A stretch of 64,000 nucleotides of DNA from Fusibacter paucivorans. GTDB taxonomy: Bacteria; Bacillota; Clostridia; Peptostreptococcales; Acidaminobacteraceae. The stretch is from contig NZ_JAHBCL010000016.1 of NCBI RefSeq assembly GCF_018390735.1, positions 1 through 64,000 on the forward strand, in the 5' to 3' direction. Positions 23,218-31,400 of the stretch are shown one piece after another (the stretch's first letter is position 1; every line of letters begins with the position of its first letter). Below the pieces are notes generated by a model. It saw nothing but the letters and a program-made list of their open reading frames with translations, made no database searches and was not told the DNA's origin. Position numbers and translations under genes: made by a program.

Positions 23218-24846
23218 ATGAAGTCAAAATCATCCAAAAAACGTTCGAAAAAAGAACTCAAATCATCGGAGGCAAAAGTACTTGACGATAAAATCCTTTA
23301 CCCGATTACGATAGAAGACATTACCGAGGAGGGTGAGGGCATTGGCCATATTGACGGCATGACAGTCTTTGTTCACAATGCACTGCCGGGAGACCATTTA
23401 TTGACAAAATTGATAAAAGTGAAGAAGCGTTATGCCATTGGCATTATTCATCAAATGCTGGAACGATCGGAAAACCGCATTACCGCGCCATGTCCCTATG
23501 CCAGACAGTGCGGCGGCTGTCAGTTGCAGGAATACGATTATGCGGCACAGCTCGCTTTTAAGGAAAACCATTTAATTGAAACGTTAAAACGCATTGGCGG
23601 TATTGAAACGTATCAGTACGATGGCTTTATTGGCATGGCGTCGCCGGAACATTATCGCAACAAAGGTATTTATCAAATGGCGCTTGTTAAAAGCAGCGGT
23701 GCCGTTGGCTTTTACAGAAAGCGCAGCCACGATATCGTTGACGTCAAACAATGCATGCTTCAAACGCAGTCAACCAATGATCTTATCTACCTGCTCAGAG
23801 GTTGGATTGAACGCAGCGGCATTGCCATTTACAATGAAAAGACCGCGGAAGGTATTTTAAGGCGCGTGATGGTGCGCGATACGCAAAAAGGCGACGCCAT
23901 GATGGTGGTTTTTGTCGTGACAAAGCGTGATAAAACTGTCGATCGCCTTTTGGCTGCTGTGAAAGCAGAACTGCCGCCGACGCTAAAATCCGTTTATTTG
24001 AATTACAATGCTGATTTAGGGAATACCGCACTTTCCTATGATTATGAACACGTATACGGTGATCCTGAAATTATAGATACCATCGGGACGGCGTCTTTTA
24101 AGATTTCGCCGCAGTCGTTTTTCCAGATAAACCGCGTCCAAACAGAGCGGCTCTACGACGTCGTCGTGCGCTATGCGAGTGACATTTTTGGGGAAAAGCA
24201 GGCCATAGAAGTGGCGCAGAATTTTGAACAAATGCAGCCTGCAGCGAAGCAGCCTTGTGATGAAACCATCGTGAATACAGTGAATACTGGCGCTGAAACA
24301 TGTGATGCTGCAGCAGGGGACATTGAAAACGCTAAAAACATTGAAGACGGGGATAACGGGGATAACGCATTAGAAGGCTTAACGGTGCTTGATCTCTACT
24401 GCGGCATCGGCTCCATTGGCATTTATCTGGCGAAGCATAATCCTAGAATAGCCCGGATTATTGGTGTGGAGGTGGTATCGAATGCCATTGAGGATGCACG
24501 TGTCAACGCGGCCTTTAATGGTCTTGAAAATACCGAATACCACGTTGGCAAAGCGGAGGCAGTGATGCCAATGCTCAAAGAGCGTGGCATCACCACTGAT
24601 CTCGTCATCCTCGACCCACCGCGAAAGGGTTGTGATGAAGCACTCCTTTCGACGCTCGTGGCAATGGCTGTTCAAAACATTATCTATGTGTCCTGCAAGC
24701 CATCCACTTTGGCGCGCGATCTTAAATACCTTACAGAAAATGGTTTCATCGTCCAAAAGGTCACAGGTGTGGACATGTTTCCGTGGACAGGGCACGTGGA
24801 AGCGATAATTCTGATGACGCGTAGTGGTTCAGGTGAGAAAAAGTAG
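23218..24846 (+). CDS. rlmD: 23S rRNA (uracil-5-)-methyltransferase RlmD
   Basis: A 542-residue class of RumA/RlmD enzyme making m5U in 23S rRNA. A basic N-terminus and TRAM domain (about 25-85) lead to the Fe-S cysteine cluster CPYARQCGGCQ, the SAM motif LDLYCGIGSIG and the catalytic Cys in YVSCKPSTLARDL. It is about 80 residues longer than usual: a low-complexity, Asp/Asn/Ala-rich insertion of about 45 residues sits just before the SAM motif (around 335-380). AUG 23218 has GAGG 8 nt upstream. It stands alone, at the right edge of the ordinary chromosome. Confidence 0.9.
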   Translation: MKSKSSKKRSKKELKSSEAKVLDDKILYPITIEDITEEGEGIGHIDGMTVFVHNALPGDHLLTKLIKVKKRYAIGIIHQMLERSENRITAPCPYARQCGGCQLQEYDYAAQLAFKENHLIETLKRIGGIETYQYDGFIGMASPEHYRNKGIYQMALVKSSGAVGFYRKRSHDIVDVKQCMLQTQSTNDLIYLLRGWIERSGIAIYNEKTAEGILRRVMVRDTQKGDAMMVVFVVTKRDKTVDRLLAAVKAELPPTLKSVYLNYNADLGNTALSYDYEHVYGDPEIIDTIGTASFKISPQSFFQINRVQTERLYDVVVRYASDIFGEKQAIEVAQNFEQMQPAAKQPCDETIVNTVNTGAETCDAAAGDIENAKNIEDGDNGDNALEGLTVLDLYCGIGSIGIYLAKHNPRIARIIGVEVVSNAIEDARVNAAFNGLENTEYHVGKAEAVMPMLKERGITTDLVILDPPRKGCDEALLSTLVAMAVQNIIYVSCKPSTLARDLKYLTENGFIVQKVTGVDMFPWTGHVEAIILMTRSGSGEKK

Positions 24847-25035
24847 ATGTTGACCACAACATATAGTGGTTTTGGTCTAAAATTTGGGCAAAAAACAGAC
24901 GAAAAAATGACGTTTTTTGACCCCGGAAAAAGGGCTAAAATATAGATGACATAGCGGATTTTATGAGTTGAGAGTATAATAAGAGCTTAGAAGCATATGA
25001 AATAAGAAATTAAAAAGTTTGAAGGAGGACAATGG

Positions 25036-25299
25036 ATGAGTGAAGAAAAATGTTGCTCTTGTTGCAGTACTGATAGTAAGGATCCTGTAATTGGTGAATA
25101 TGTTTGCTATTGCAACCATGTAACTGAACAAGATATTATAGAAGCAATTGAAAATGGAGCATTAACTGTAAAAGACGTGATTGATAAGACTGGCGCTATG
25201 AAGAACAGCAATTGCGCAGTCAATAATCCAAAAGGGGTATGTTGTTATTCTGATATAGTTTATGTTTTCAATAAACATATGGAAAATACAAAATTATAG
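25036..25299 (+). CDS. BFD-like [2Fe-2S] binding protein
   Basis: An 87-residue small cysteine-rich protein. CYC and CCYSD-type cysteines flank a helix-rich segment (EQDIIEAIENGALTVKDVI) that matches bacterioferritin-associated ferredoxin/CopZ N-terminal domains, which bind a [2Fe-2S] cluster. The N-terminus carries CCSCC, possibly a further metal site. GAAGGAGG lies about 8 nt before the ATG. It is the first gene in the AT-richer region and lies near the heavy-metal operon, so it may be part of imported metal-handling DNA, though this is inference. Confidence 0.72.
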   Translation: MSEEKCCSCCSTDSKDPVIGEYVCYCNHVTEQDIIEAIENGALTVKDVIDKTGAMKNSNCAVNNPKGVCCYSDIVYVFNKHMENTKL

Positions 25300-25359
25300 A
25301 TTGTAATGAGTGAAATTTATTGAACTTAAATAATCAATAAATGATAATTTGAAAGGCGA

Positions 25360-25408
25360 GGCAGAGTTTTTAGATCAACTAAAATGATCTATAGACTCTG
25401 CCTTTTTT
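25360..25408 (+). terminator. Terminator-type hairpin before the pseudogene
   Basis: GGCAGAGT at 25360-25367 pairs with ACTCTGCC at 25395-25402, an inner AGATCA/TGATCT stem extends it, and six T residues follow. It stands 30 bp before the start of the pseudogene and so has the position of a leader attenuator. Confidence 0.8.
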
Positions 25409-25439
25409 ATGTCCAAAAACAGAAAGTGAGGAAAAAGAG

Positions 25440-25664
25440 ATGGCTAAATTTCTTATGTATGATTCTGGATTACAGGAACTAGAGCAGTTGATGATGCTAG
25501 TTCCAAATTTTGTACCAAGAGGAAGCGGTATGGTTGTAGTCCGCGGATTTGTAAAGGAAGATACACATCAAGTATTAAAGTCACTGCCTAACTTATTAAC
25601 CAAGTAAGCGTTAAATCAGATACTGGATATCTTGATTAATGTTGGAATTGTTAAGCAAACATAA
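25440..25664 (+). pseudogene. Remnant of the 35294-type conjugative element gene
   Basis: Translation from ATG 25440 gives 55 codons whose first about 33 residues closely match the start of the protein encoded at 35294 (shared LEQLMMLVPNF.PR.SGM). After the stop at 25605, the same frame continues for 18 codons to another stop, giving a segment that resembles the last 25 residues of that protein (AIINAILI / QILDILIN pattern). The middle, about 150 residues, is missing. This looks like an internally deleted copy with an in-frame stop. A functional 55-residue peptide cannot be excluded. Confidence 0.7.
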
Positions 25665-25714
25665 ACGATGGGAGTTCTGAACAAGTAATATTAATCCAGC
25701 TAAAATTTAATTAA

Positions 25715-25850
25715 TTGAATAATCAATGGCTTAAGCGTATAGTATGGCAATTAAACCGTACATTTTTTTTACTATAACCCAATGGGTCACTTGAAAAACT
25801 GCAATATGCAGTGAATCAAGCGGCCTTTTATGCCCAAAATCAGAAAGCTG
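25715..25850 (+). repeat. Degenerate copy of the 36.47-36.59 kb hairpin element
   Basis: This stretch shares order and sequence with the segment at 36470-36590: an AATTGAATAAT start, an AAACCGTRC then T8 run, and CTTGA..CTGCAATATGCAGTGAATCAAGCGGCC followed by T residues. The left half of the second stem is lost here. Bases 25850-25990 show no gene. Confidence 0.6.
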
Positions 25851-25991
25851 AAAATGGTCACGTTGAATTAAAAACAATGACTCAGTTCTTCAGTAACTTG
25901 AGTACCTAACAGCTCTTCTTATTCCCAATTTTTACCAAAACGAAGTAGTGAGCTTGTTATGTAAAGTATATAAATATAGAAAGGTAAAATG

Positions 25992-26015
25992 ATATATGAG
26001 TGTGCATTCATATAT
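25992..26015. promoter_or_regulatory. Candidate CadC/ArsR operator 1
   Basis: ATATATGA at 25992-25999 and TCATATAT at 26008-26015 are perfect inverted arms immediately upstream of the -35 box. This matches ArsR/SmtB-type operators. Confidence 0.55.
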
Positions 26016-26016
26016 G

Positions 26017-26044
26017 TTGACATTTTTAATATAAATGGTAAAAT
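26017..26044 (+). promoter_or_regulatory. Promoter of the cad operon
   Basis: TTGACA at 26017-26022, 16-bp spacing, TAAAAT at 26039-26044: near-consensus sigma-A promoter, flanked on both sides by inverted repeats. Confidence 0.75.
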
Positions 26045-26052
26045 GAAATTAT

Positions 26053-26074
26053 AATATATGAACGTTTGAACATA
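26053..26074. promoter_or_regulatory. Candidate CadC/ArsR operator 2
   Basis: TATATG at 26053-26058 and CATATA at 26069-26074 are inverted arms around a 10-nt centre containing a GAAC repeat, located just downstream of the -10 box where a bound repressor would block initiation. Confidence 0.55.
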
Positions 26075-26100
26075 TAATCATACGAACAAGAGGTGGCATA

Positions 26101-26490
26101 GTGATCAAAGATTTCGAAGCAGAGCGATGTGACTGTAATGTGCTTCATGAAGATGTGGTGAAGAAGGTAAAATTGAAGATGCCTCAGTACACAGATATGA
26201 ATGATTTAGCAGAATTATTTAAGATCTTTGGGGATACAACCAGAATTAACATTTTATCTGCATTATTTGAAGAAGAAATGTGCGTATGTGATATCGCATA
26301 TTTATTAAACATGACTCAGTCTGCGATATCTCATCAATTAAGAGTCTTAAAACAAGCAAGAATAGTGAAGAATAGGAAAGATGGTAAAGTAGTCTTCTAC
26401 TCTTTAGATGATGAGCATGTAAAGAGAATAATTGATCAAGGCTTAATTCATGTTAATGAAAACAATAAAGGGAGGGCTTTAAATGAGTAG
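26101..26490 (+). CDS. cadC: ArsR/SmtB family metal-sensing repressor (CadC-like)
   Basis: A 129-residue winged-helix repressor. The CDC pair at residues about 10-12 and the ELCVCD-like cysteines (EEMCVCDIA) in the recognition-helix region correspond to the CadC Cd/Pb/Zn site. The helix-turn-helix segment LNMTQSAISHQLRVLKQA is clear. It should release DNA when Cd(II), Pb(II) or Zn(II) binds, derepressing the ATPase gene it overlaps by 8 nt. GTG 26101 has AGGTGG about 5 nt upstream. Two inverted repeats flank its promoter. Confidence 0.9.
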   Translation: MIKDFEAERCDCNVLHEDVVKKVKLKMPQYTDMNDLAELFKIFGDTTRINILSALFEEEMCVCDIAYLLNMTQSAISHQLRVLKQARIVKNRKDGKVVFYSLDDEHVKRIIDQGLIHVNENNKGRALNE

Positions 26491-28882
26491 CACAATCAAG
26501 AAAGAACTGATACTGGAAGGCTTAGATTGCGCAAATTGCGCAACTAAGATTGAGGATAGAGTGAGTAAACTAGAACATGTTACTTTATCTTCAATGAACT
26601 TTGCAACCAAAACACTGACGATTGAAGTTTTGCAGACTGGTGATATCGATCAAGTGATGAATGATACCACTGCCATTGTTGCAAAACTGGAGCCAGATGT
26701 AGTTGTTAAAGAGAAAGTTATTACTAAAGCAGAAAAAAAGATTTTGATGCTTATGGGTTTAGGATGTGCAAATTGTGCCTCTAAGATTGAAAAAGAAGTA
26801 AAAAATATCGATGGGGTTGTGAATGCAACAGTGGATTTTGTTTCAAAAAAACTCATTATAGAAGTAAGACATAAACGAGAACTACCAAGAATTGTTGAAG
26901 AAGCAACAAAAATAGCCGTAAGAATTGAGTCAGGAATTAAAGTGGTTGATATGGAAGTGCACAAGAAAAAAGAAGTCAGTGAAGACAACAGACATGAAGA
27001 AAGTGGACATGAAGAAGATGGTATCAATAAAGTAGAGATAATCCGTCTCGGCTCAGGTTTTGTTTTGTTCTTAGTAGGTCTACTGATGAATTTCTCACCA
27101 ATGATTGAATTGGTAGTTTTTTTAACAAGTTATCTTTTAGTTGGTGGAAGTGTCGTTCTAAAAGCTTTGAGAAATATATCAAGAGGACAGGTTTTCGATG
27201 AAAACTTTCTGATGGGTGTAGCAACCATAGGCGCATTTGCTATTGGAGAATATCCAGAGGGTGTTGCAGTAATGCTCTTTTACCAAGTGGGAGAATTTTT
27301 CCAAAGTATGGCTGTAAATCATTCAAGAAGGTCAATAACTGCTTTAATGGATATTCGACCTGACTTTGCAAATCTCAAAATTGGTGATAATGTCGAGAAG
27401 GTTTCTCCTGAAGATGTAGCAGTTGGAGATACTATTATTGTAAAACCGGGAGAAAAGGTTCCACTAGATGGCAAAGTACTTTCTGGAACTTCTATGTTGG
27501 ACACTTCAGCAATCACTGGTGAATCGGTTCCTAGAGAAGTAGAAACGGGAGATGATATTCTTTCTGGAACAATTAATAAAAACGGACTTTTGACAGTTTT
27601 AGTGACGAAAGAATTTGGAGAATCAACGGTTTCTAAAATTCTTGATTTGGTTCAAAATGCAAGCAGTAGAAAAGCGCCTACCGAGAACTTCATCACAAAA
27701 TTTGCTAGATACTACACACCAGCCGTTGTTTTTATCGCTCTTGCACTGGCTATAATTCCACCACTAATGATTCCGGGAGCAACTTTTAGCGAATGGATTT
27801 ATAGAGCACTTGTGTTCCTTGTAGTGTCATGTCCTTGTGCATTAGTAATATCAATTCCGTTAGGTTTCTTTGGTGGTATTGGCGGTGCATCAAAAGCAGG
27901 CATTTTGATGAAAGGGAGTAACTACCTTGAAGCCTTGAACAATGTTGATACAGTTGTTTTTGATAAAACAGGAACTTTAACTAAAGGCGTTTTTAAGGTA
28001 ACAAAAATTGTGAACTTAACAAATCAATTATCCGATGAAGAACTTCTTGAATACGCAGCCTACACTGAAAGCTATTCAAATCATCCAATAGCTCAATCAA
28101 TTTTGAAAGCCTATAAGAATAATGTTGATAAGAGCATGATTGAAGAGTACGATGAAATTTCTGGATATGGTATTCAAGCGAAAGTTAAAGGGAAAACCGT
28201 ACTGGCTGGGAATCTCAAACTGATGAAAAAGGAGAATATATCCTTTGATGAAGGTCGTACGAAGGACGAAGTTGGTACGATTATTCATATGGTTATCGAT
28301 CAAAAGTACTCAGGATTTATTGTTATTTCTGATGAGATCAAGGAAGATTCAAAGCGAGCAATTCAAGAGTTAAGAAAATTAGGCGTTAAGAAACTTGTAA
28401 TGTTGACAGGTGACAATAAAGCAATTGGTGAAAAAATAGGTCAACAACTTGGATTAGATGAAGTATATTCAGAACTTTTGCCACATCAGAAGGTTGAAAA
28501 GCTTGAAATGCTGGAAGGCCGAGAGGGTAGAAAAGGTAAATTGGTGTTTGTAGGTGACGGTATAAATGATGCCCCAGTTTTAACACGGGCAGATATTGGT
28601 ATAGCAATGGGTGGGATTGGTTCTGATGCTGCAATTGAAGCTGCGGATGTCGTAATCATGACGGATGAACCATCAAAAATTGCAAGTGCAATACGCATTG
28701 CAAAACGAACGAAGACCATTGTGTGGCAGAATATTATATTTGCTTTCGCAGTTAAAGGAATTGTACTGGTTCTTGGCGCTGGCGGACTAGCCACAATGTG
28801 GGAAGCTGTATTTGCAGATGTTGGTGTTGCTGTTCTAGCTGTTTTCAATGCTATGAGAGTACTTAATTCGAAAACTCAATAA
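26483..28882 (+). CDS. cadA: Cd/Zn/Pb-exporting P1B-type ATPase CadA
   Basis: A 799-residue heavy-metal P-type ATPase. Two N-terminal metal-binding domains carry CANC (C16/C19 and C95/C98). The translocation motif SCPCALVISIP defines the P1B-2 (Zn/Cd/Pb) class rather than copper pumps (which have CPC plus different helix 7-8 residues). DKTGTLTK is the phosphorylation site, followed by HP (SNHPIA) and GDGINDAP. It is in an operon with the CadC-like repressor, so it exports toxic divalent metals, chiefly cadmium and zinc. Confidence 0.95.
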   Translation: MSSTIKKELILEGLDCANCATKIEDRVSKLEHVTLSSMNFATKTLTIEVLQTGDIDQVMNDTTAIVAKLEPDVVVKEKVITKAEKKILMLMGLGCANCASKIEKEVKNIDGVVNATVDFVSKKLIIEVRHKRELPRIVEEATKIAVRIESGIKVVDMEVHKKKEVSEDNRHEESGHEEDGINKVEIIRLGSGFVLFLVGLLMNFSPMIELVVFLTSYLLVGGSVVLKALRNISRGQVFDENFLMGVATIGAFAIGEYPEGVAVMLFYQVGEFFQSMAVNHSRRSITALMDIRPDFANLKIGDNVEKVSPEDVAVGDTIIVKPGEKVPLDGKVLSGTSMLDTSAITGESVPREVETGDDILSGTINKNGLLTVLVTKEFGESTVSKILDLVQNASSRKAPTENFITKFARYYTPAVVFIALALAIIPPLMIPGATFSEWIYRALVFLVVSCPCALVISIPLGFFGGIGGASKAGILMKGSNYLEALNNVDTVVFDKTGTLTKGVFKVTKIVNLTNQLSDEELLEYAAYTESYSNHPIAQSILKAYKNNVDKSMIEEYDEISGYGIQAKVKGKTVLAGNLKLMKKENISFDEGRTKDEVGTIIHMVIDQKYSGFIVISDEIKEDSKRAIQELRKLGVKKLVMLTGDNKAIGEKIGQQLGLDEVYSELLPHQKVEKLEMLEGREGRKGKLVFVGDGINDAPVLTRADIGIAMGGIGSDAAIEAADVVIMTDEPSKIASAIRIAKRTKTIVWQNIIFAFAVKGIVLVLGAGGLATMWEAVFADVGVAVLAVFNAMRVLNSKTQ

Positions 28883-28909
28883 ACGCATTGTTGAGTTTCA
28901 GGAGGTAAC

Positions 28910-29491
28910 ATGCTAAATGTAATATCAAGTGGGTGTCTGCTTCTTTTTGGTAGTGTGTACATTGCGAAATTGTTGCTTTTAAAGTATAGGGATAAAATCC
29001 TCGCCAATTCATTAGGTGATAAGGGAAAAGAACGAAATTTGAGCAGAGTTGAAAGACTGGTTAAATGGTCTGTATATACTTGGATTGCAATTTGGATTTT
29101 GAATATTTTCGGAATTTCGATTTATGCACCATTGTTGATGAATATGCCACTTAGGTACATTGGTGTGGCATTGAATGCACTTGGAGCAATCTTGTTTTTC
29201 ATATCCGTTATTGTTATGAACAAGTCGTGGCGAGTAGGTATTGATCACAATAGCACTGCTAAACTAGTGACAAGTGGGATTTACAAATTTTCTAGAAATC
29301 CTGCTTACGTTGCCTTTGATACTATGTTTTTAGGAACGGCAATTACTTTTGGAGATTTTGGATTGTTGTTGATAGGTATAGTTGCTGGATTTAGTTTGCA
29401 CAATTTGATATTGAAAGAAGAATCGTATCTTGAAGAAAAATTTAAAGGTGATTATATAAAGTATAAAAATGATGTTGGTAGATATTTATAA
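28910..29491 (+). CDS. Isoprenylcysteine methyltransferase-like membrane protein
   Basis: A 193-residue membrane protein of the ICMT/PEMT family, with four or more TM helices. The C-terminal catalytic signature is visible: TSGIYKFSRNPAY, followed by EESYLEEKFKGDYIKY. Bacterial members have no known prenylated substrate and many sit next to metal ATPases; the function here is unknown. It follows cadA by 28 nt with AGGAGG upstream and is followed by a terminator, so it is the third gene of the cad operon. Confidence 0.8.
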   Translation: MLNVISSGCLLLFGSVYIAKLLLLKYRDKILANSLGDKGKERNLSRVERLVKWSVYTWIAIWILNIFGISIYAPLLMNMPLRYIGVALNALGAILFFISVIVMNKSWRVGIDHNSTAKLVTSGIYKFSRNPAYVAFDTMFLGTAITFGDFGLLLIGIVAGFSLHNLILKEESYLEEKFKGDYIKYKNDVGRYL

Positions 29492-29505
29492 AGAATAAAC
29501 TTATT

Positions 29506-29552
29506 AAAATCCCTGAACGCTATGAATCGACAATTCAATTCAGGGATTTTAA
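29506..29552 (+). terminator. Terminator of the cad operon
   Basis: AAAATCCCTGAA at 29506-29517 pairs perfectly with TTCAGGGATTTT at 29539-29550. Confidence 0.85.
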
Positions 29553-29587
29553 TTATTTGGTTTATAGGTTAGTAAGCATGAATTGGT

Positions 29588-29618
29588 TTGACAATTACGG
29601 ATAATGTGCTATTATAAA
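29588..29618 (+). promoter_or_regulatory. Promoter of the riboswitch-controlled gene
   Basis: TTGACA at 29588-29593 and TATAAA at 29613-29618 (19-bp spacing; TTATAA at 18 bp is an alternative). Transcription would start near 29625, just before the first aptamer. Confidence 0.55.
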
Positions 29619-29652
29619 ATTATATTAAATAAAAGTAACAGTGAAGAGATAC

Positions 29653-29746
29653 TCTTTTCACGATAATGGCAAACCATTGGAAACGGTGGGACGCAAAGCT
29701 ATAGGGCCTTTCGAATGAATGGCAGCCTAGCCACCGAATGAGAAGA
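29653..29746 (+). ncRNA. GEMM-I (cyclic-di-GMP-I) riboswitch, first copy
   Basis: The conserved core is present: GGCAAACC, a GAAA-capped stem, GGGACGCAAAGC, GGGCC, then GGCAGCCTAGCCACCGA. P1 pairs TCTTTTCA (29653-29660) with TGAGAAGA (29739-29746). In Vibrio Vc2 numbering, position 20 is G and position 47 is A, the combination that binds c-di-GMP. Bases after P1 can form an alternative stem (GAAGATTTTC with GAAAACTTC), so transcription control is possible. Confidence 0.92.
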
Positions 29747-29791
29747 TTTTCTGTTTTTTGAAAACTTCAATAAGTCCATATTGTGATGAGT

Positions 29792-29887
29792 AACTCTCAA
29801 CGATAATAGCAAACCATTAGTAATGATGGGACGCAAAGCCATAGGGCCTTTTAAAAAGAGGCAGCCGTGCTACCGAAAGGAGAGTTA
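29792..29887 (+). ncRNA. GEMM-I riboswitch, second copy with A at position 20
   Basis: Same core as the first copy: AGCAAACC, a GTAA-capped stem, GGGACGCAAAGC, GGGCC, GGCAGCCGTGCTACCGA. P1 pairs TAACTCTC (29792-29799) perfectly with GAGAGTTA (29880-29887). Position 20 is A rather than G (AATAGCAAACC against AATGGCAAACC upstream); A20 occurs in GEMM-Ib riboswitches that bind 3',3'-cGAMP. The Shine-Dalgarno AAAGGAG (29876-29882) runs into the 3' strand of P1, so ligand binding would be expected to lower translation. Confidence 0.9.
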
Positions 29888-29889
29888 TT

Positions 29890-30681
29890 ATGAAAAAAAT
29901 AATAAGCATTTTAATGGTTTTAATGATTTTAGTTGGAAGTTCAATACAATCATATGCTTCAACACAAGCGCTCCAAGCTGATACTGATAATGGATTAGTA
30001 AGAGTTCAGCTTGATGATGTAGACGGTGCTAAAATGCTGTTATTAGTTGAAAAAGATGGTGTACGATACTCTTATCCAATTACTGATACAGATATCAATC
30101 AATTTCCACTTCAATTGGGAAATGGCAACTATCTCGTTAGAATTATGCAAAATACAACCGGCAACAGTTATAAAGAGTTATCCAGAATTGATGTTACATT
30201 AGAATTAGAAAACAACAATAATGTATTTCTAGCATCTATACAAGACATAGAGTTTGATGATACTTCATTACCTATCGTCAAAGCCAAAGCATTAACAAAA
30301 GGATTAAAAAATGACATCGATAAAGTTAAAGCAATATATAATTATGTAAATCAAAATATTAAGTATGATTATACAAAAGCAAAAAATGTTAAAAGTGGTT
30401 ATTTTCCAGATATCGAGTCTACTTATATCACAAATACAGGTATTTGTTATGATTACGCTTCAATTGTAGCTGCGATGCTTAGAAGTGTTGGTATTCCAAC
30501 AAAATTGATAAAGGGTTATTCAATTCCAACGAAAGACATCTATCACGCATGGAATGAAGTATATGTCGATGACGAATGGAAAATAATAGATACTACAGTT
30601 GACTCTGCATATGTTCAAGCAAATTTGAGTACAAAAATGTTTAAATCATTTACTGATTACAAGGCATCTAAAATGTACTGA
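29890..30681 (+). CDS. Secreted transglutaminase-like protein
   Basis: A 263-residue secreted protein. The signal peptide (residues 1-24, ending in SYAS) is followed by an N-terminal beta-rich domain and a transglutaminase-like domain with the triad Cys186 (TGICYDYA), His219 (YHAWNE) and Asp234 (KIIDTT). Members act as cysteine proteases, transglutaminases or inactive binding domains at the cell surface. It is directly controlled by two cyclic dinucleotide riboswitches, suggesting a role in adhesion, biofilm or surface remodelling. Bases 30682-31180 carry only leader-type structures described separately. Confidence 0.88.
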   Translation: MKKIISILMVLMILVGSSIQSYASTQALQADTDNGLVRVQLDDVDGAKMLLLVEKDGVRYSYPITDTDINQFPLQLGNGNYLVRIMQNTTGNSYKELSRIDVTLELENNNNVFLASIQDIEFDDTSLPIVKAKALTKGLKNDIDKVKAIYNYVNQNIKYDYTKAKNVKSGYFPDIESTYITNTGICYDYASIVAAMLRSVGIPTKLIKGYSIPTKDIYHAWNEVYVDDEWKIIDTTVDSAYVQANLSTKMFKSFTDYKASKMY

Positions 30682-30848
30682 TATAATCTTCGATTTTGAT
30701 TTTTAAGAAGTCATTGTCGTGTTTATTAGTCTCTGAAAATCGTAAATGGATGAGCTATCGGAAACAAATTTGATTCAATAAATTCATATTATTACTTGTC
30801 GGGCCCCAAAAGTCAATTATGCAGATTTCTGAATTAGGGATTTGATTT

Positions 30849-30880
30849 TTGACAACAATGAAGATTTATGAAAGTATATT
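30849..30880 (+). promoter_or_regulatory. Possible promoter upstream of the SLH gene
   Basis: TTGACA at 30849-30854 and TATATT at 30875-30880 lie 20 bp apart, longer than ideal. It would give a leader of about 290 nt with two terminator-like hairpins. Nothing else is seen in 30682-30960 apart from a 25-codon open frame at 30858. Confidence 0.35.
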
Positions 30881-30963
30881 GATAGAGCTCACATTAGCAG
30901 AAAAGCGTGAATGCTTTGAATTTGATTTGAATTGAATAGTCGAATTAATATTTGAAAAGTTAT

Positions 30964-31017
30964 GAGGCAATTGTTTAAGGTCAACTATAATGACCAATAA
31001 GCTATGCCTCTTTTTTT
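30964..31017 (+). terminator. Terminator-type hairpin in the SLH gene leader
   Basis: GAGGCA at 30964-30969 pairs with TGCCTC at 31005-31010, with an inner GGTCA/TGACC stem, then seven T residues. It has the same two-stem design as the hairpin at 25360. Confidence 0.75.
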
Positions 31018-31117
31018 ATTTTAAAAATCTGTGAAAAAGAGTCATTCATAAACAAGCCAATTGTTTATTTAGCTTATGTAAGAATCAAAGTTATATGAAT
31101 TTAAAATGGATTTGAAG

Positions 31118-31147
31118 CCGGGGTCAAATAGTTGATTCCGGTTTTTT
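31118..31147 (+). terminator. Second terminator-type hairpin just before the SLH gene
   Basis: CCGGGGTCAA at 31118-31127 pairs with TTGATTCCGG at 31132-31141 (G-U pairs included), followed by six T residues, 35 bp before the ATG at 31182. In this position it would act as an attenuator. Confidence 0.78.
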
Positions 31148-31181
31148 CATATCAAAAATTAAACGAAAGGATGGAAAATTT

Positions 31182-31400
31182 ATGAGACAGAAAGAAAAAC
31201 GCATTGGTATTGTTGCACTCGCCTTCTTGATTCTGCTATGTAGTGGAATCTATATTGCTTACCGACTTCATCCGGAAAGTTTTATAGGAAAGGACGAAAT
31301 TATCACACGTGGCGAATACGCTGCGATTCTAGCAAATGAGATTTCGCTTGATATCTCAAATTCAGAAAAAGAACCACCAAGTTTTCACAGACATCGATGA
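31182..31400 (+). pseudogene. N-terminal part of the frameshifted SLH surface protein
   Basis: A 72-codon frame with GAAAGGA upstream. It encodes a signal-anchor segment (residues about 8-27) and the first half of an SLH repeat (IITRGEYAAILANEIS). It runs out of frame at the GTTTT run near 31380-31384; shifting by +1 continues directly into VFTDIDDHWAEKYIEALVDAG, the second half of the SLH repeat. The two frames are therefore one gene, 31182-35247, interrupted by a single extra base, by programmed frameshifting or by a sequencing error. Confidence 0.75.

Noticed and set aside
30858-30935. 25-codon open frame in the SLH leader region
   Set aside because: No ribosome binding site and no known similarity; too short to support.
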